This document shows, one piece after another, positions 5,963 through 7,090 of a stretch of DNA of 7,090 nucleotides. This DNA is from Pseudomonadota bacterium (GTDB taxonomy: Bacteria; Desulfobacterota; Syntrophia; Syntrophales; JADFWA01): NCBI GenBank assembly GCA_030596145.1, contig JAUVKS010000099.1:1-7090 (forward strand), in the 5' to 3' direction. Position numbers and translations under genes: made by a program. A model generated the notes under the pieces. That model was not told the DNA's origin. It saw nothing but the letters and a program-made list of their open reading frames with translations, and searched no databases. The stretch's first letter is position 1, and each line of letters starts with the position of its first letter.

Positions 5963-6532
5963 CTAATTCACCAATCCCAAAAAATTCTTAATTATCCTTT
6001 TCCCGTTCGGTGTGAGGACGGATTCGGGGTGAAACTGAATCCCTTCCACCGGATATTCATGGTGTCTTACACCCATGATTTCTCCCTCCTCCGTCCGGGC
6101 GCTTATGTCCAGACAGGACGGGATGGAATCTCTTTTCAATACAAGAGAATGATAACGGCCCGCGACAAAAGGGTTCGGGAGTCCCTTGAAGACCGTCTTG
6201 CCGTCGTTGATTATACCGGATGTCTTTCCATGCATGATTCTGTCTGCCCTCACCACATCTGCGCCAAAGGCGAATCCTATGGACTGGTGTCCCAGACAGA
6301 CACCCAAAATGGGAGTGGTTTTGTAAAAATGTCTGATGACATCGACCGAAATCCCCGCCTCTTTGGGAGTACGGGGACCGGGTGACAGAAATATAGCGTC
6401 CACGTTTAATTCTCTGATATCCTCGACCGATATCTCATCATTTCGATAGACTAAAACCTCCTCACCCATCTGACCAATATACTGGACGAGGTTGTAGGTA
6501 AATGAGTCGTAATTGTCGATAACCAAAATCAT
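5963..6532 (-). CDS. trpG: Anthranilate synthase component II (glutamine amidotransferase)
   Basis: TrpG is the class I glutamine amidotransferase subunit that hydrolyses glutamine and passes ammonia to TrpE for anthranilate formation. The product is 189 residues, normal for a single-domain TrpG. The nucleophile is Cys79 in GVCLGHQSIG, and the other triad residues are His168 and Glu170 in IQFHPES. The N-terminal block MILVIDNYDSFTYNLVQY and the oxyanion-hole motif LSPGPRTP (49-56) are typical. ATG 6532 is the start: AAGGAG (6539-6544) precedes it by 6 nt. A TTG at 6547 would add five residues that include the ribosome binding site itself. It follows the trpE stop by 11 nt. In some bacteria the same subunit also serves 4-aminobenzoate synthesis (PabA); the position beside trpE says tryptophan is its main job here. 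Confidence 0.96.
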   Translation of the reverse strand: MILVIDNYDSFTYNLVQYIGQMGEEVLVYRNDEISVEDIRELNVDAIFLSPGPRTPKEAGISVDVIRHFYKTTPILGVCLGHQSIGFAFGADVVRADRIMHGKTSGIINDGKTVFKGLPNPFVAGRYHSLVLKRDSIPSCLDISARTEEGEIMGVRHHEYPVEGIQFHPESVLTPNGKRIIKNFLGLVN

Positions 6533-6538
6533 TTTTTT

Positions 6539-6544
6539 CTCCTT
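6539..6544 (-). promoter_or_regulatory. trpG ribosome binding site overlapping the trpE stop
   Basis: AAGGAG lies 6 nt before the trpG ATG at 6532. Its first base is the last base of the trpE TGA stop (6546-6544). Ribosomes ending trpE therefore finish on the trpG initiation signal, an arrangement that suits equal production of the two anthranilate synthase subunits by translational coupling. Confidence 0.8.
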
Positions 6545-7090
6545 CAATCCATTATTTCAAACTTTGTGGCAGCGATTCTTATGGCCTTAATCATCCCCTC
6601 GGCTTTACTAACGGTTTCCTGATACTCGGCTTCAGGATCGGAATCCGCCACGATTCCCGCACCCGTCTGGACAAAAACCTTTCCGTCCTTGACCATGATG
6701 GTCCTGATGGTAATGCAGAAATCCATATTTCCCGTGTAGCTGAAATAGCCGACCGCCCCACCGTAGGGACCCCTCACTGTAGGTTCCAGTTCATCGATAA
6801 TCTCCATTGCTCTGATCTTCGGCGCACCCGTTAGTGTACCTGCAGGAAAGGTTGCCTTCAGGACATCGAAGCAATCCTTATCCCCGGACAACTGGGCCCG
6901 GATATTGGAAACGAGGTGCATGACATGGGAATACCGCTCCACCACCATAAGCTGATTAACCTGGACACTTCCTGTTTCTGCGATTCTTCCCAGATCATTT
7001 CTCCCCAGATCAACCAGCATGATATGCTCCGCTTTCTCCTTGGGGTCATTCAGAAGCTCGTCGGCAAGTTTTCTGTCCTCCTGTTCACTC
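6544..7090 (-). CDS. trpE: Anthranilate synthase component I (partial, N-terminus off the right edge)
   Basis: TrpE converts chorismate and ammonia to anthranilate, the committed step of the pathway, in complex with TrpG. The window holds the last 181 codons; the reading frame is open to the right edge, so the ATG at 7020 is internal. Numbering from the first visible codon, the chorismate-binding fold motifs are EHIMLVDLGRNDLG (21-34), HLVSNIRAQL (58-67), FPAGTLTGAPKIRAMEIIDE (81-100), GPYGGAVGYFSY (107-118), ITIRT (126-130) and QTGAGIVADSDPEAEY (141-156). PAGT in the third block is more typical of TrpE than of PabB, which often has PGGS, and the following trpGDCFBA genes confirm the assignment. 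Feedback-binding residues near the N-terminus and any leader or attenuator cannot be seen. Confidence 0.96.
   Translation of the reverse strand, partial: SEQEDRKLADELLNDPKEKAEHIMLVDLGRNDLGRIAETGSVQVNQLMVVERYSHVMHLVSNIRAQLSGDKDCFDVLKATFPAGTLTGAPKIRAMEIIDELEPTVRGPYGGAVGYFSYTGNMDFCITIRTIMVKDGKVFVQTGAGIVADSDPEAEYQETVSKAEGMIKAIRIAATKFEIMD

Noticed and set aside
4929..6532. trpG-trpD fusion or frameshifted fusion
   Set aside because: Each gene has its own stop, start and ribosome binding site, separated by 23 nt, and both proteins are full length.
6544..7020. trpE as a short complete gene starting at ATG 7020
   Set aside because: The frame continues without a stop to the window edge and encodes conserved TrpE sequence (LADELLNDPKEKAEHI) upstream of that methionine, so it is a window-truncated gene.

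Overview
The window carries a complete or nearly complete tryptophan biosynthesis operon, all on the minus strand. Read in transcription order (right to left) it is trpE (3' part only, running off the right edge), trpG, trpD, trpC, trpF, trpB, trpA. Downstream of trpA, on the same strand, a partial livM-type gene for a branched-chain amino acid ABC transporter permease runs off the left edge. All six complete trp genes are intact, unfused and keep the catalytic residues expected of their families.

Organism: the sequence is bacterial, of moderate GC, with Shine-Dalgarno-led genes. The unfused trpEGDCFBA order, a Liv-type permease and several palindromic repeat families between genes would suit an anaerobic deltaproteobacterium (Desulfobacterota) or a relative. 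This is inference from general resemblance; no marker gene in the window fixes the taxonomy.

Layout: 1-741 partial livM; 742-936 AT-rich gap with a good sigma70-type promoter pointing at livM and no convincing terminator after trpA; 937-2927 trpA and trpB, overlapping by one base; 2928-3233 gap almost filled by a 262-bp element with perfect 17-bp terminal inverted repeats; 3234-3881 trpF; 3882-3938 gap made mostly of a double-hairpin REP-like repeat that reaches into the end of trpC; 3939-4724 trpC; 4725-4928 gap packed with a long inverted repeat built from 10-base units, plus a second short palindromic repeat; 4929-5939 trpD; 5963-6532 trpG; 6544-7090 trpE 3' end.

How the genes work together: TrpE and TrpG form anthranilate synthase (chorismate plus glutamine to anthranilate). 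TrpD adds phosphoribose, TrpF isomerises the product, TrpC closes the indole ring, and TrpA and TrpB form tryptophan synthase. The tight junctions (trpE-trpG, trpG-trpD, trpB-trpA) are the ancestral, co-translated ones. The other three junctions (trpD-trpC, trpC-trpF, trpF-trpB) have each received repetitive palindromic DNA. That is the most unusual thing here. I see no undescribed multi-gene system: the genes are ordinary biosynthesis and transport. Any trp leader, attenuator or operator would lie upstream of trpE, outside the window.
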